Shown here: positions 43,763-52,145 of the stretch, piece after piece
Position numbering within the stretch: the first letter of the stretch is position 1
Layout of the letters: each line of letters starts with the position of its first letter
NCBI RefSeq assembly: GCF_030123505.1
Contig: NZ_CP126115.1
Location: 4,168,001-4,232,000 of the forward strand
Direction: 5' to 3'
Origin: Neobacillus sp. YX16
Lineage (GTDB): Bacteria; Bacillota; Bacilli; Bacillales; Cytobacillaceae
DNA length: 64,000 bases
Program-made: the position numbers and the translations under genes
The notes under the pieces: generated by a model
What the model was told of the DNA's origin: nothing
Database searches by the model: none
The model's input: only the letters and a program-made list of their open reading frames with translations

Positions 43763-44533
43763 TTAAGAAAATCTTTGAATAACGCTTTGAATTTGCTGTT
43801 GGAGGTTTGGAATATCGGCGGATGTTACCGTTAATCTTACATTACTTTCGTCCAAACCAGCTGCTTCTGCAAATAATCCACCCAATCCGCGTGCACGACG
43901 GTCTACTTGTAAAAGCAACTCTATTATGCCATTTCCTGATGGTCTGAGGACTACCTCTAGCTCATCTAATCTTCCACGGAATGGTCCAGAGGTTGGTACA
44001 TATTCAAATTCTTGCACAAACGGCAAGCGGCCGCGAACTTTGTAAGATGCTTCTTCACAATCAGCTTCACGCAAACGGAATCCAAGACTGTCGACTGCGT
44101 TAAAGATGGCATTCATCAATTGATCAGGAACAACTTGAATATAGTCTTTATCACCTGGGTCCACAGCGTTCTTAATATCTAAACCAGTTGTTACCCAAAT
44201 TTTTGACCTGCCGATAGACAGTGGTGTATCTAGTGGAAGCTGGAAGGAAAAAGGAATTTCTTTTCTTTCATTTTTTCCAATTGTAAATGGGCTGGTGACT
44301 CGGAAACGATCGATTGTAGCTGTAACATTATACTTTTTATCATCTGATTCTTTTAAATAGGTAGTATTTAATGATAAATAGATATCATCTACCTGCTGGT
44401 CTACCTTTCCACCTCTGATTTCTACAATACCATTAACCGTTTCACCCGGCTTATATGTATCCCTCTCGAGCTTGGTGTCTACCGTTGCTGAACCAATTCC
44501 TACACTAGCAAATACTTTGTCAAAAAAAGACAT
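43763..44533 (-). CDS. spo0M: Sporulation-control protein Spo0M
   Basis: A 256-residue arrestin-like beta-sandwich protein beginning MSFFDKVFASVGIGSATVDTKL, with YKPGETVNGIVEIRGG and PFTIGKNERKEIPFSFQLP strands; the C-terminal ~60 residues hold an EF-hand-like/variable region. Spo0M in B. subtilis affects Spo0A-stage sporulation and cytoskeleton-related division. It is not in this position in B. subtilis, so it has been inserted in the yod block. Confidence 0.93.
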   Translation of the reverse strand: MSFFDKVFASVGIGSATVDTKLERDTYKPGETVNGIVEIRGGKVDQQVDDIYLSLNTTYLKESDDKKYNVTATIDRFRVTSPFTIGKNERKEIPFSFQLPLDTPLSIGRSKIWVTTGLDIKNAVDPGDKDYIQVVPDQLMNAIFNAVDSLGFRLREADCEEASYKVRGRLPFVQEFEYVPTSGPFRGRLDELEVVLRPSGNGIIELLLQVDRRARGLGGLFAEAAGLDESNVRLTVTSADIPNLQQQIQSVIQRFS

Positions 44534-44552
44534 TCTTATTTCCTCCCTTATA

Positions 44553-45341
44553 CTACAAATATTTTTGGATATCTGACTTTACTTGTGCGCAGCACTCATA
44601 ACAGTCTTTTATTTGTAAAAGTCTGCTGATAATGTACTTTGCATGATATGATATCTCCAATTCCTCTTCCCAGCTGCTCTCCTTGGTTTTTTTTGGAAAA
44701 GAAAAGTTGGAGTAAAGTAAAAACAACAAAAAATGACCAAGACCATAAAAGTCTGCCTGGGGATTTACCTCTTTTCGCAAATGCCGTTTTCGCTTTATTC
44801 CTGCATTCACATGATTACGTTTCCTTGCCAGCCCTAAATCTATAAGCACAATCTCAGAACCATTCGCAATTACATTAGGGATTCGAATATCTCTATGAAT
44901 TAACTGCTGTTCATGCAAATAATTTATGTGCTCTAGTAATTGATTCGCAATTCTAAAAGCTTCTATTTCTGAATATTTTTGCCCATCCTGAAAGATCAGC
45001 TGTTCGAAATTCTTACCTTCAATATACTCCATTGTATAAAATGGTATATTTTTGTAAATTCCATCTTCGAAAAAACGAGGAAACCCAGCGTGATTAATGG
45101 TTTGGAGCAGGTCTTTTTCAAGCTCAAAGTCCCTTTTCCCTAACTTCGTAATTCTTTTATGGATGCGTAATGCTTTTAGTACTTTCTTTTGCTGCGATAC
45201 CTGATCAATTACTAAGTAACTATTTCCATAGCTTCCAACGCCTAAATGGTTGATAATCTCGTATCGCTCTGCAATAATTTCATTTTCCCTAAATCTGCTT
45301 TCCATAATGTTAGCAGCGACTAAAGTCATTCTTTTAAACAT
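44553..45341 (-). CDS. Protein kinase-like Ser/Thr kinase (YrzF-related)
   Basis: 262 residues, soluble. Kinase motifs: glycine loop LGVGSYGNSY, an ATP-binding Lys in KVLKALRI, catalytic loop HRDIRIPN, and DLG in place of DFG (IDLGLARKRN). The C-lobe is short, as in B. subtilis YrzF. The start at 45341 has no SD of its own but follows the stop of the His-rich micro-gene by 8 nt, suggesting translational coupling. No transmembrane or PASTA domains. The target is unknown; proximity to spo0M hints at a sporulation link. Confidence 0.82.
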   Translation of the reverse strand: MFKRMTLVAANIMESRFRENEIIAERYEIINHLGVGSYGNSYLVIDQVSQQKKVLKALRIHKRITKLGKRDFELEKDLLQTINHAGFPRFFEDGIYKNIPFYTMEYIEGKNFEQLIFQDGQKYSEIEAFRIANQLLEHINYLHEQQLIHRDIRIPNVIANGSEIVLIDLGLARKRNHVNAGIKRKRHLRKEVNPQADFYGLGHFLLFLLYSNFSFPKKTKESSWEEELEISYHAKYIISRLLQIKDCYECCAQVKSDIQKYL

Positions 45342-45349
45342 ATAAGTAA

Positions 45350-45529
45350 TTAACTGCTAAAGAAGCTAGAAAAGAAACTGCCGCTTTTATGCTTCTTTTT
45401 ATAGTGCTGATGTCCTAGGTGCTTATGTTTGTGGTGGTTCATTTTCTTCCAAGCATTACTAGAATGTGAATATTTTTTTTGATGATGAAGTTTACTTCCA
45501 AGAATTGATTTTAAAATCTTTTTAAGCAT
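45350..45529 (-). CDS. His/Lys-rich small protein upstream of the kinase gene
   Basis: 59 residues from ATG 45529 with GGAGG 8 nt upstream. An amphipathic N-terminus (MLKKILKSILGSKLHH), a very His/Lys-rich centre (MNHHKHKHLGHQHYKKKHK) and a Ser/Phe C-terminus (SGSFFSSFFSS). It has 11 His. It ends 8 nt before the kinase ATG. The family is not known to me; metal or polyanion binding is a guess. Confidence 0.7.
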   Translation of the reverse strand: MLKKILKSILGSKLHHQKKYSHSSNAWKKMNHHKHKHLGHQHYKKKHKSGSFFSSFFSS

Positions 45530-45619
45530 CCATCATTCCTCCTCATCTTCGCTATTCTTAATACGATAAAGAAATAGTAAAGTTTCACCAATTAATGAAA
45601 AATAGCAAAAAAAATATCA

Positions 45620-45650
45620 CAAACAAAAAGCGAGCAGGTTCAAATGCTCG
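45620..45650 (-). terminator. Terminator of the yozD-like gene
   Basis: CGAGCA (45631-45636) pairs with TGCTCG (45645-45650); the minus strand continues CTTTTTGTTTG. Confidence 0.7.
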
Positions 45651-45701
45651 TCTTTCGCTACTTCTTATTAAAAAGATGAATACAGTATCGTGATATTTTA
45701 C

Positions 45702-45875
45702 CTATTCATCTTCTACTTCTTCGTCGATAATACTTTTCTCGATGAGATACTCGAAGGTGATATCAGCGATTTCTTCCAATTCTTCTTCCGTAGGAACGTA
45801 TCCTCTTTTCACCAGCTCATGAAAGAAAAATTCAGCAATCTCTTCCGTATCAATAAATACTTCAATTTCTCTCAT
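45702..45875 (-). CDS. yozD: YozD family protein
   Basis: A 57-residue acidic helical protein. The sequence MREIEVFIDTEEIAEFFFHE and KRGYVPTEEELEEIADITF matches the YozD family of B. subtilis. SD AAAGGGGG lies 7 nt before the ATG 45875. Function unknown; in B. subtilis it lies between yodM and yodN, matching the position here. Not detectable by length-based calling. Confidence 0.8.
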   Translation of the reverse strand: MREIEVFIDTEEIAEFFFHELVKRGYVPTEEELEEIADITFEYLIEKSIIDEEVEDE

Positions 45876-46052
45876 AGCATCGCCCCCTTTTTACGAATGT
45901 ATGATGAATTCTGCACATTCATGCTATTTACTTCTAGAAGAATCGGTAAATATTCTGCAGCTTAAACATAGAGTGCAAAATAAAAGATTAAATATGTCTT
46001 TTTTTCTTTGGACAAGCATAGAATGAAAAAAATACGATTATGAGGTGATAGT

Positions 46053-46220
46053 ATGTCAAATCTACAAGCGAAATTTGATGCTATTCTTGATGATGTAAAT
46101 CAGGAGGATGGATTGATCATCACTGCCTTTGAAAAGATTTTAGACGGCCTATTTTTTCTAATAAAATGGGGTGGAATTCCTTTGATCATTTATTTATTAG
46201 TGGCAATTTCCAGGTGGTAG
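46053..46220 (+). CDS. Small single-pass membrane protein, 55 residues
   Basis: From ATG 46053 with SD GAGGTGATAGT. An acidic amphipathic N-terminal half (MSNLQAKFDAILDDVNQED) precedes a C-terminal membrane segment (GLFFLIKWGGIPLIIYLLVAIS) ending RW. Not recognised. It lies between the divergent yozD and convergent yodN genes. Confidence 0.65.
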   Translation: MSNLQAKFDAILDDVNQEDGLIITAFEKILDGLFFLIKWGGIPLIIYLLVAISRW

Positions 46221-46223
46221 AAG

Positions 46224-46925
46224 CTAGACATGGCTTTTACCATCGTCATTTACAATACTCTTTAATTTCCTTAAAATGACACGCATAACTTGATAATACT
46301 CCTGGTCGTGAAATATTGTATATAAAATTTTGTAATCATTAAATATATCTAATAAATTATCGATTAACTGCTTCTTTTCCTTTTTTCGTTCAATTTCTTC
46401 AAGTTCTGCTTTTCTCACAATGTTTTTTTGTGTTTTTGAAATTGCGACCTGGTGCTTCTCTTCGTTATTTACTAAATAAAGGAGTCCTAGTTTTTGAATA
46501 AACGTATCCGCACTCTCAGCGTCTGCAACGAGTGTCATTTCCTCTTCACCCGCTTCCAGCCATTCCCCATCACTAATTCTTGAAAGTTCGTAGATAACAT
46601 CTTCCCATGCATCTTCTTTGTAGCGCCAAATTTCCGTTCGAAATCCAACAATCTTAAACAAATCTGCGCCATATCCGGCGACTTGAACTAAATCTCCGAA
46701 GAAGAATTTATATTCAATATCTATTTGTTCTTGCTCCACCAAATCTCCTTCATATTCTGAAAGGAGCTGCAGTCCTGATTCAACAAAAAGACCATCACTT
46801 TTATTCACTTCGTACACATAATTCCCGTCAATCAACTTGACATCGGTTATTTTGCCAACTGTACCATACATCGTTATCACGACCGTATCACCGACCTTAT
46901 ACTTCGGTATATTCCTTCTTTTCAT
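46224..46925 (-). CDS. yodN: YodN-like protein
   Basis: 233 residues from ATG 46925, chosen because GAGAGG lies 9 nt upstream. The N-terminal half has two SH3/KOW-like beta modules (YKVGDTVVITMYGTVGKITDV and KFFFGDLVQVAGYGADLFKIVGF); the C-terminal half is basic and helical. Function unknown. Named from position between yozD and yozE, as in B. subtilis, and from plausible similarity; not verified by alignment. Confidence 0.65.
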   Translation of the reverse strand: MKRRNIPKYKVGDTVVITMYGTVGKITDVKLIDGNYVYEVNKSDGLFVESGLQLLSEYEGDLVEQEQIDIEYKFFFGDLVQVAGYGADLFKIVGFRTEIWRYKEDAWEDVIYELSRISDGEWLEAGEEEMTLVADAESADTFIQKLGLLYLVNNEEKHQVAISKTQKNIVRKAELEEIERKKEKKQLIDNLLDIFNDYKILYTIFHDQEYYQVMRVILRKLKSIVNDDGKSHV

Positions 46926-47061
46926 ATCCTCCATCCTCTCAATGATGAGTCGTGAATTTTGATTACAATAGTATATGCACCAATGGATGTACCCGCGCAC
47001 ACTGGGGAAAAAGAAAAATCGCCTCTTTTTACAGAGACGATCTAAAGGGATTTACATAAAT

Positions 47062-47286
47062 TCAATTACTTTCTGATAAGACATAAAGTTCCCAGGCTTC
47101 ATCAAATATAGTCATGGACTCTAGATAATGACCATTAAATTCTAGGTAAGAACTGAGCTCATGGTAGTCTTCAGATGTTTTTGGGAAGCTATGGTCCAAA
47201 AAAGCCTCATTCGCAAAAACACTGATGGCATCCTTTGGTTCTGGGTGCCGATATTTCATTAAAAAATGATAAAAAGATTTAATCAT
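47062..47286 (-). CDS. yozE: YozE family SAM-like protein
   Basis: 74 residues with the YozE pattern SFYHFLMKYRHPEPKDAISVFANEAFLDHSFPKTSEDYHELSSYLE, a small helical fold of unknown function widespread in Bacilli. SD AAAGGCG upstream. Follows the B. subtilis order yodN-yozE. Confidence 0.85.
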   Translation of the reverse strand: MIKSFYHFLMKYRHPEPKDAISVFANEAFLDHSFPKTSEDYHELSSYLEFNGHYLESMTIFDEAWELYVLSESN

Positions 47287-47399
47287 ACATAGCGCCTTTC
47301 TTTCTATCCTGAGACAAAAATTGATTTTACTTAAAGATACTATAAGTGATAAAGATTTGATATAATTTTACCAAATATATAGAAACAGAGGTACATACA

Positions 47400-48503
47400 T
47401 TGGCAAAGAAGAAATTTCAATATTGGTTAATACAGGTCTTGTTAATTTTAACCATCATTTGGGTTTCAACTAAGATATCCTTCTTATTTGAACCAATCGG
47501 AATATTTTTTTCAACCATCTTTTTCCCCATTTTGATAACAGGTTTTCTTTACTTTTTACTTAATCCAGTCGTTAATTTTCTACAGCGCCATAAAGTGCCT
47601 AGATTATTAGCCATCCTTATCATTTATGTTGTTTTTATACTCATTTGTGTACTTGCAATTGGAAATTTAATTCCTGCGATTACAAAACAATTTACAGCTC
47701 TTGCGAACGAACTTCCAGTATATGCAGACAAAACCATGCAGTTTTTTGACAATGTCATGAAATCATCTGAATTTAAATGGATCATGGACGAGCAAAAGGA
47801 TCTTCTTGAAACTGTTCAGGAAAGGCTCATCGAATTTGCAAATACCCTGCCTAACACGATTACAGGCAGCATAACGAATATACTTGGTGTGATAACCAAT
47901 ATAGCTATCATTCTCGTCACGGTTCCTTTTTTATTATTCTACATGTTTAAAGATGGACACAAGTTTCCTACGGCAATCTCAAAATTCCTTCCCAATCCAT
48001 ACAGAGAGGAAGGCTTATCCATCCTTAAAGAGACAGGCGATACTCTCTCTGCTTATATCCAGGGCCAAGTAACTGTAGCATTGGCTGTAGGCACGCTGGC
48101 GTTTATCGGTTACCTGATTATTGATTTACCCTTTGCACTTGTCATGGCCTTAATCGTAGCATTTACCAACATTATTCCTTATATCGGCCCAATTCTTGGA
48201 GGAGCACCTGCGGTAATCGTAGCGTTATTCGATTCTCCAACAAAAGCATTGTTAGTCATAGTAGTTATTCTCATTGCTCAACAGGTGGAAGGGAATGTAT
48301 TATCCCCGCTCATTCTCGGAAAAAGCTTGGACACCCATCCAGCAACCATTATCATTATATTATTAGCTGCCGGAAATCTGGCTGGAGTCCTTGGGATGGT
48401 CCTGGCAATCCCATTTTATGCAGTCATGAAAACCATTGTCTTAAACCTAGTTAAGTTTTTACGAGCGAGGAAAAACGCAGCAAAACCGATTCAAACAGAA
48501 TAA
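47400..48503 (+). CDS. AI-2E family transporter
   Basis: A 367-residue membrane protein with about eight segments; the family signature region VAFTNIIPYIGPILGGAPAVIVAL is clear, with HPATIIIILLAAGNLAGVLGMVLAIPFYAVMK at the end. TTG start at 47400 with GAGGT 8 nt upstream. Despite the family name, the substrates of most members are unsettled (some are Na+/H+ or other exporters). Interrupts the yod block. Confidence 0.9.
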   Translation: MAKKKFQYWLIQVLLILTIIWVSTKISFLFEPIGIFFSTIFFPILITGFLYFLLNPVVNFLQRHKVPRLLAILIIYVVFILICVLAIGNLIPAITKQFTALANELPVYADKTMQFFDNVMKSSEFKWIMDEQKDLLETVQERLIEFANTLPNTITGSITNILGVITNIAIILVTVPFLLFYMFKDGHKFPTAISKFLPNPYREEGLSILKETGDTLSAYIQGQVTVALAVGTLAFIGYLIIDLPFALVMALIVAFTNIIPYIGPILGGAPAVIVALFDSPTKALLVIVVILIAQQVEGNVLSPLILGKSLDTHPATIIIILLAAGNLAGVLGMVLAIPFYAVMKTIVLNLVKFLRARKNAAKPIQTE

Positions 48504-48506
48504 TCA

Positions 48507-48540
48507 AAAACCCCTATCGACGCTGATAGGGGTTTTGTTT
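48507..48540 (+). terminator. Terminator of the AI-2E gene
   Basis: AAAACCCCTATC (48507-48518) pairs with GATAGGGGTTTT (48525-48536). It may serve the convergent yokU as well. Confidence 0.85.
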
Positions 48541-48824
48541 TAGGAAGAAAAATCAAAATAATTTCTCTTCAAAAGTCTCGGAAGGGACATTAACTCTTTA
48601 TAGGTGATGCTGTTTCCAATTTTCTTCGTATCAATCAGGAATAATTGATCTTCAATTTCCTTTGTTATTTCATCTGTTTGATAGACCATGTTGCAATCAT
48701 CGCAAACCACTGCGGGGGTTTCTATTATTTGAATGGCTCTTGTGCCGTCAGGAAGCTCCCAATAAACGCTATTCTCACCATTTTTAGCAGCACTCCCGCA
48801 CCATTCACAGACTAATCCCATATT
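48540..48824 (-). CDS. yokU: YokU family zinc-finger protein
   Basis: 94 residues from ATG 48824 (GAGGG 7 nt upstream). An N-terminal CEWCGSAA pair and CDDCNMVYQ pair form a YgiT-type zinc finger, then a helical region. It starts 7 nt after kamA ends, so is cotranscribed. In B. subtilis yokU is likewise close to kamA. Function unknown. Confidence 0.8.
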   Translation of the reverse strand, partial: NMGLVCEWCGSAAKNGENSVYWELPDGTRAIQIIETPAVVCDDCNMVYQTDEITKEIEDQLFLIDTKKIGNSITYKELMSLPRLLKRNYFDFSS

Positions 48825-48831
48825 CATCCCT

Positions 48832-50265
48832 CTATTCATTCGATGTAGAGTTCCCATCAGAATCATTTTTTCCAGCAGTCGCTGGTTTGTTTTGAAGTGC
48901 CTGAAATTTCTTTTCCTTCAACTCATCACGCTTGCCTCGTTTATCCTTCAATGTGGTATGGGTAGGATTTTGATTGTATTCTTTTCGACGATTTAATCTC
49001 TGTAAGCCCTCTGGAACAAGGTTAAAATGCTGGTCATTCATAATTCCTGCAATCCCAACATTAGAGCGTTTCTCCTCCATGTCAGGATAAATCTCTTTAA
49101 AATAACCTTCTGCTGTTCCTGGCTTATAATTTTCTGGTTCTGGATAAGAGGTAATGACTCCTTCAAAATTCCTGAGGACAACTTTTTCTGCACTTTGTGA
49201 AATTAAATAATTCGGCTGAAGTGAAATTTTCCCGCCACCGCCAGGACCGTCAAGCACAAAAGTCGGCACTGCATAGCCGCTCGTATGTCCGCGGAGTCCT
49301 TCTATTATTTCAAGTCCTTTTGAAACAGGTGCACGGAAATGACCAATTCCTTCGGATAAATCACATTGATATATATAATATGGACGTACACGAATTTTCA
49401 CGAGATCATGCATAAGCTTTTTCATAATCGGCACACTGTCGTTGATACCGGCGAGGATGACCGATTGGTTCCCGACTGGAACACCAGAGTTAGCAAGCAT
49501 TTCACATGCCTTTTTAGACTCTTCAGTTATTTCGATGGATGTATTAAAATGAGTATTCAACCAAATTGGATGATACTTTTTTAAAATGTTACAAAGGTTT
49601 TCGGTAATCCTTTGCGGGAATACTACTGGTGCTCTTGTTCCAATCCGAATAATTTCCACATGGTCAATTTCACGAAGATTTTTCAAAATATATTCAAGGA
49701 TATTATCATTTATAAGCAGCCCGTCACCGCCAGAAATTAACACATCCCGTACTTGCGGGGTTTGCCGGATATAATTTATCGCTGCATCTAGCTGCTTCTT
49801 TGGGACACCCATTCCAATTTGTCCTGAGAATCTTCTTCTCGTACAGTAGCGGCAGTACATCGAACATTGATTGGTGACAAGAAATAGAACGCGATCTGGG
49901 TAACGGTGCGTCAATCCTGGTACTGGTGAATCTTCATCCTCATATAGTGGATCTTCAAGGTCATATTTCGTTTTATGAATTTCTTCTGAAATTGGAACCG
50001 ACTGCATCCGAATGGGGCAGCGTGGGTCATCAGGGTTCATAAGCGAAGCATAGTAGGGTGTTATATTTAAGGGTATCGTTTTGGTTGAGATTCTTACTCC
50101 TTCTTCTTCATCTGGAGTTAAGTTGATTACCTTTTTTAAATCTTCTAGTGTGCGGATGGTATTTGTTAGCTGCCATAGCCAATCATTCCATTGTTCTTCA
50201 CTTACATCTTTCCAAAGCTCTATATCTTTCCAATGCCTATTCGGCTTATATAGTGTCTGTTTCAT
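48832..50265 (-). CDS. kamA: L-lysine 2,3-aminomutase
   Basis: 477 residues from ATG 50265 (SD AAGGAGG). PLP- and SAM-dependent radical enzyme turning L-lysine into beta-lysine. Radical-SAM motif CSMYCRYCTRRRF (CxxxCxxC); LISGGDGLL is the GGE-like SAM segment; GGGGKISLQPNY near the C-terminus carries the PLP Lys. It lies downstream of a -24/-12 promoter, while the other beta-lysine genes are upstream on the same strand. Confidence 0.95.
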   Translation of the reverse strand: MKQTLYKPNRHWKDIELWKDVSEEQWNDWLWQLTNTIRTLEDLKKVINLTPDEEEGVRISTKTIPLNITPYYASLMNPDDPRCPIRMQSVPISEEIHKTKYDLEDPLYEDEDSPVPGLTHRYPDRVLFLVTNQCSMYCRYCTRRRFSGQIGMGVPKKQLDAAINYIRQTPQVRDVLISGGDGLLINDNILEYILKNLREIDHVEIIRIGTRAPVVFPQRITENLCNILKKYHPIWLNTHFNTSIEITEESKKACEMLANSGVPVGNQSVILAGINDSVPIMKKLMHDLVKIRVRPYYIYQCDLSEGIGHFRAPVSKGLEIIEGLRGHTSGYAVPTFVLDGPGGGGKISLQPNYLISQSAEKVVLRNFEGVITSYPEPENYKPGTAEGYFKEIYPDMEEKRSNVGIAGIMNDQHFNLVPEGLQRLNRRKEYNQNPTHTTLKDKRGKRDELKEKKFQALQNKPATAGKNDSDGNSTSNE

Positions 50266-50301
50266 ATTAAATTCCTCCTTACCCTGCTTTACTAAAATAT
50301 T

Positions 50302-50319
50302 ATGCAAGAATTATGCCAA
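50302..50319 (-). promoter_or_regulatory. Sigma-54 (SigL) promoter of kamA
   Basis: TTGGCATAATTCTTGCAT: GG and GC dinucleotides separated by exactly 12 bp, as required for -24/-12. The predicted start is about 27 nt before kamA. The adjacent gene encodes a sigma-54 activator. Confidence 0.8.
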
Positions 50320-50368
50320 TGCACTTAGTCCGGGTAAGGATTCCTCCATGTCTTAATCTTTTAAAATT

Positions 50369-50672
50369 GGCTGTGTTAAAGTGGCCTGTTGATTTACGCT
50401 CCACTAAGGAAAGCTCCTTGAAATAATCACCGCAGTGACAGGCGGTCTTTGCCTGTCACGAGGCACTTCGCTTTCCGCAGGCGGTTCGGGAAGCCTCCTC
50501 GGCGCTAAGAGATGAGCGGGGTCTCCCCTGTCCCGTCCTCCTGCAAGACACTGATTTTTCATCCTCGAATCCGCCCACGCACGAAGAAAATGCGATAGCA
50601 TTTTCGAGGAGTCTCGTGCCTTCCGCGTAAATCAACAGGGTGCAAAACTCAACAATTAGCTTTATCACAGCC
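50369..50672. repeat. MITE-like repeat, copy C
   Basis: 304 bp, same orientation as copies A and B. Starts GGCTGTGTTAAA and ends CACAGCC, with internal CTTCGGCGC-type core and GAAAATGC..GCATTTTC hairpin. It has an additional hairpin GTGACAGGC..GCCTGTCAC not in copy B. AT-rich flanks resemble an imperfect duplication (TTAAAATT / TATAAAAT). It begins 49 bp upstream of the kamA sigma-54 promoter and fills most of 50320-50680. Confidence 0.85.
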
Positions 50673-50680
50673 TATAAAAT

Positions 50681-50704
50681 AAAAAAAAACGCCGATTTTT
50701 CGGC
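50681..50704 (-). terminator. Terminator of the sigma-54 activator gene
   Basis: Stem GCCGA..TCGGC on the minus strand (50691-50704) followed by ten Ts. Confidence 0.85.
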
Positions 50705-50706
50705 AG

Positions 50707-52092
50707 TTATTCTCTAATTTTTTTAAGTTTATATTGTAAGGTTTGTCTTGGGATTTCTAGTAGCTTGGCCGCTTGATTGATGTTGCCGTCTGACATTTTC
50801 AGTGCTGAATCAATTAGTTGTCTTTCCATTTCTTCGACATTTTTTCTTAAAGAAAGGCTGTTCTCAACATTTTCATTGATTGCCGCATGCTGTTTCATCA
50901 TTATTGGCAGGTCCGCCATTTGAAGGACCTCATCCTCGCATACGTTCATCATATACTCAATTGTATGCTTTAGCTCCCTCACGTTCCCTGGCCAAAGGTG
51001 AGTCATAAAGAAACTCTCTAATTTTTTCTCTATCCCTTTAATCCTTTTATTCAATTTCTTATTAAAAAATTGAATAAAATAATCCGTTAAATACAGGATA
51101 TCCTCTTTTCGTTCACGAATCGGCAGAAGTGAAAAGGTAAAGACATTTAAACGGTAGTAAAGGTCAGAGCGTAGCTTTTGATTTTCTAGAGCCGTATTTG
51201 GATGGATATTCATCGCTGCTATGACGCGGACATCAACCGAAATATTTTGTGCACTTCCGACTCTTCGTACCATCCCATCCTCTAAAACCCTTAACAGCTT
51301 AGCCTGCAGCTCAATCGGCATGGTATGAAGTTCATCAAGAAATAGTGTACCGCCGTCTGCCAGCTCAAAAAGCCCCTTTCTCTCAACCGCACCGGTATAG
51401 CTTCCTTTTGCCGTACCAAATAGAATACTTTCAAGCAGCGTTTCTGGGATGGCTGCACAGTTTTGAGCAATGAACGGCCCATCCCCGCGAAGGGATTCGT
51501 GATGGACACCTTGCACAAACAATTCTTTTCCTGTCCCGCTTTCTCCATATACAAGAATGGGAGAGTCTGATTTTGCCAGCTTTCTAGCTTCGTCCTTCAG
51601 GCTCTGGAATATCGGATTAACACTCTTTAAATCATCTAACGTATACTTGACGTTTTTTGATATTTTTTTCTTATTGTTTTTATTCACACTTTTTTGCAAA
51701 TCTAATAGGCTTTCCGCAAGTTGCTTCATCCGGGAGTAATCCTTGGCAATTTCAACCGCACCAATAATCTCCTTATCTACAAAAATAGGAAGTGTCGTAT
51801 TAATGGTATCAATCCGTGCTCCATGGATGTTTACATAAACCTGTGCCTGATTATAGATGGGTTTGCCCGTTTTAATCACCCTGAGCAGTGTACTTGAATT
51901 CTCGGTTAAGGAAGGAAAAACATCCAGCAGGTCTTTCCCCTGAACTTCCTTCACATTCATGCCATCATGCCTTGCCGCAACCTCATTATAAAAAATGGTT
52001 TTCCCTTCTGTATTGACCACATGGATTCCTTCATCGATGGTTTTCAGGATGGCTGAAAGAACTTCCTTCGTTAACGCAGTTAATTGAACCAT
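50707..52092 (-). CDS. Sigma-54-dependent transcriptional activator (PAS-AAA+-Fis)
   Basis: 461 residues from ATG 52092 (GGAGGTGAAAC upstream). N-terminal PAS domain (DEGIHVVNTEGKTIFYNEVAA, about 20-120). AAA+ domain with Walker A GESGTGKE, the sigma-54-contacting GAFTGA loop present as GSYTGA, Walker B GGTLFLDEL. Fis-type HTH at the end (NINQAAKLLEIPRQTLQYKLKKI). It lies inside the beta-lysine cluster and is the obvious activator of the kamA -24/-12 promoter; the ligand may be lysine or a degradation product, by analogy with RocR. Confidence 0.92.
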   Translation of the reverse strand: MVQLTALTKEVLSAILKTIDEGIHVVNTEGKTIFYNEVAARHDGMNVKEVQGKDLLDVFPSLTENSSTLLRVIKTGKPIYNQAQVYVNIHGARIDTINTTLPIFVDKEIIGAVEIAKDYSRMKQLAESLLDLQKSVNKNNKKKISKNVKYTLDDLKSVNPIFQSLKDEARKLAKSDSPILVYGESGTGKELFVQGVHHESLRGDGPFIAQNCAAIPETLLESILFGTAKGSYTGAVERKGLFELADGGTLFLDELHTMPIELQAKLLRVLEDGMVRRVGSAQNISVDVRVIAAMNIHPNTALENQKLRSDLYYRLNVFTFSLLPIRERKEDILYLTDYFIQFFNKKLNKRIKGIEKKLESFFMTHLWPGNVRELKHTIEYMMNVCEDEVLQMADLPIMMKQHAAINENVENSLSLRKNVEEMERQLIDSALKMSDGNINQAAKLLEIPRQTLQYKLKKIRE

Positions 52093-52145
52093 TGTTTCAC
52101 CTCCTATTAAAAGGTGCCGAAAATTCGTCACCTGTAGCCGAAATA

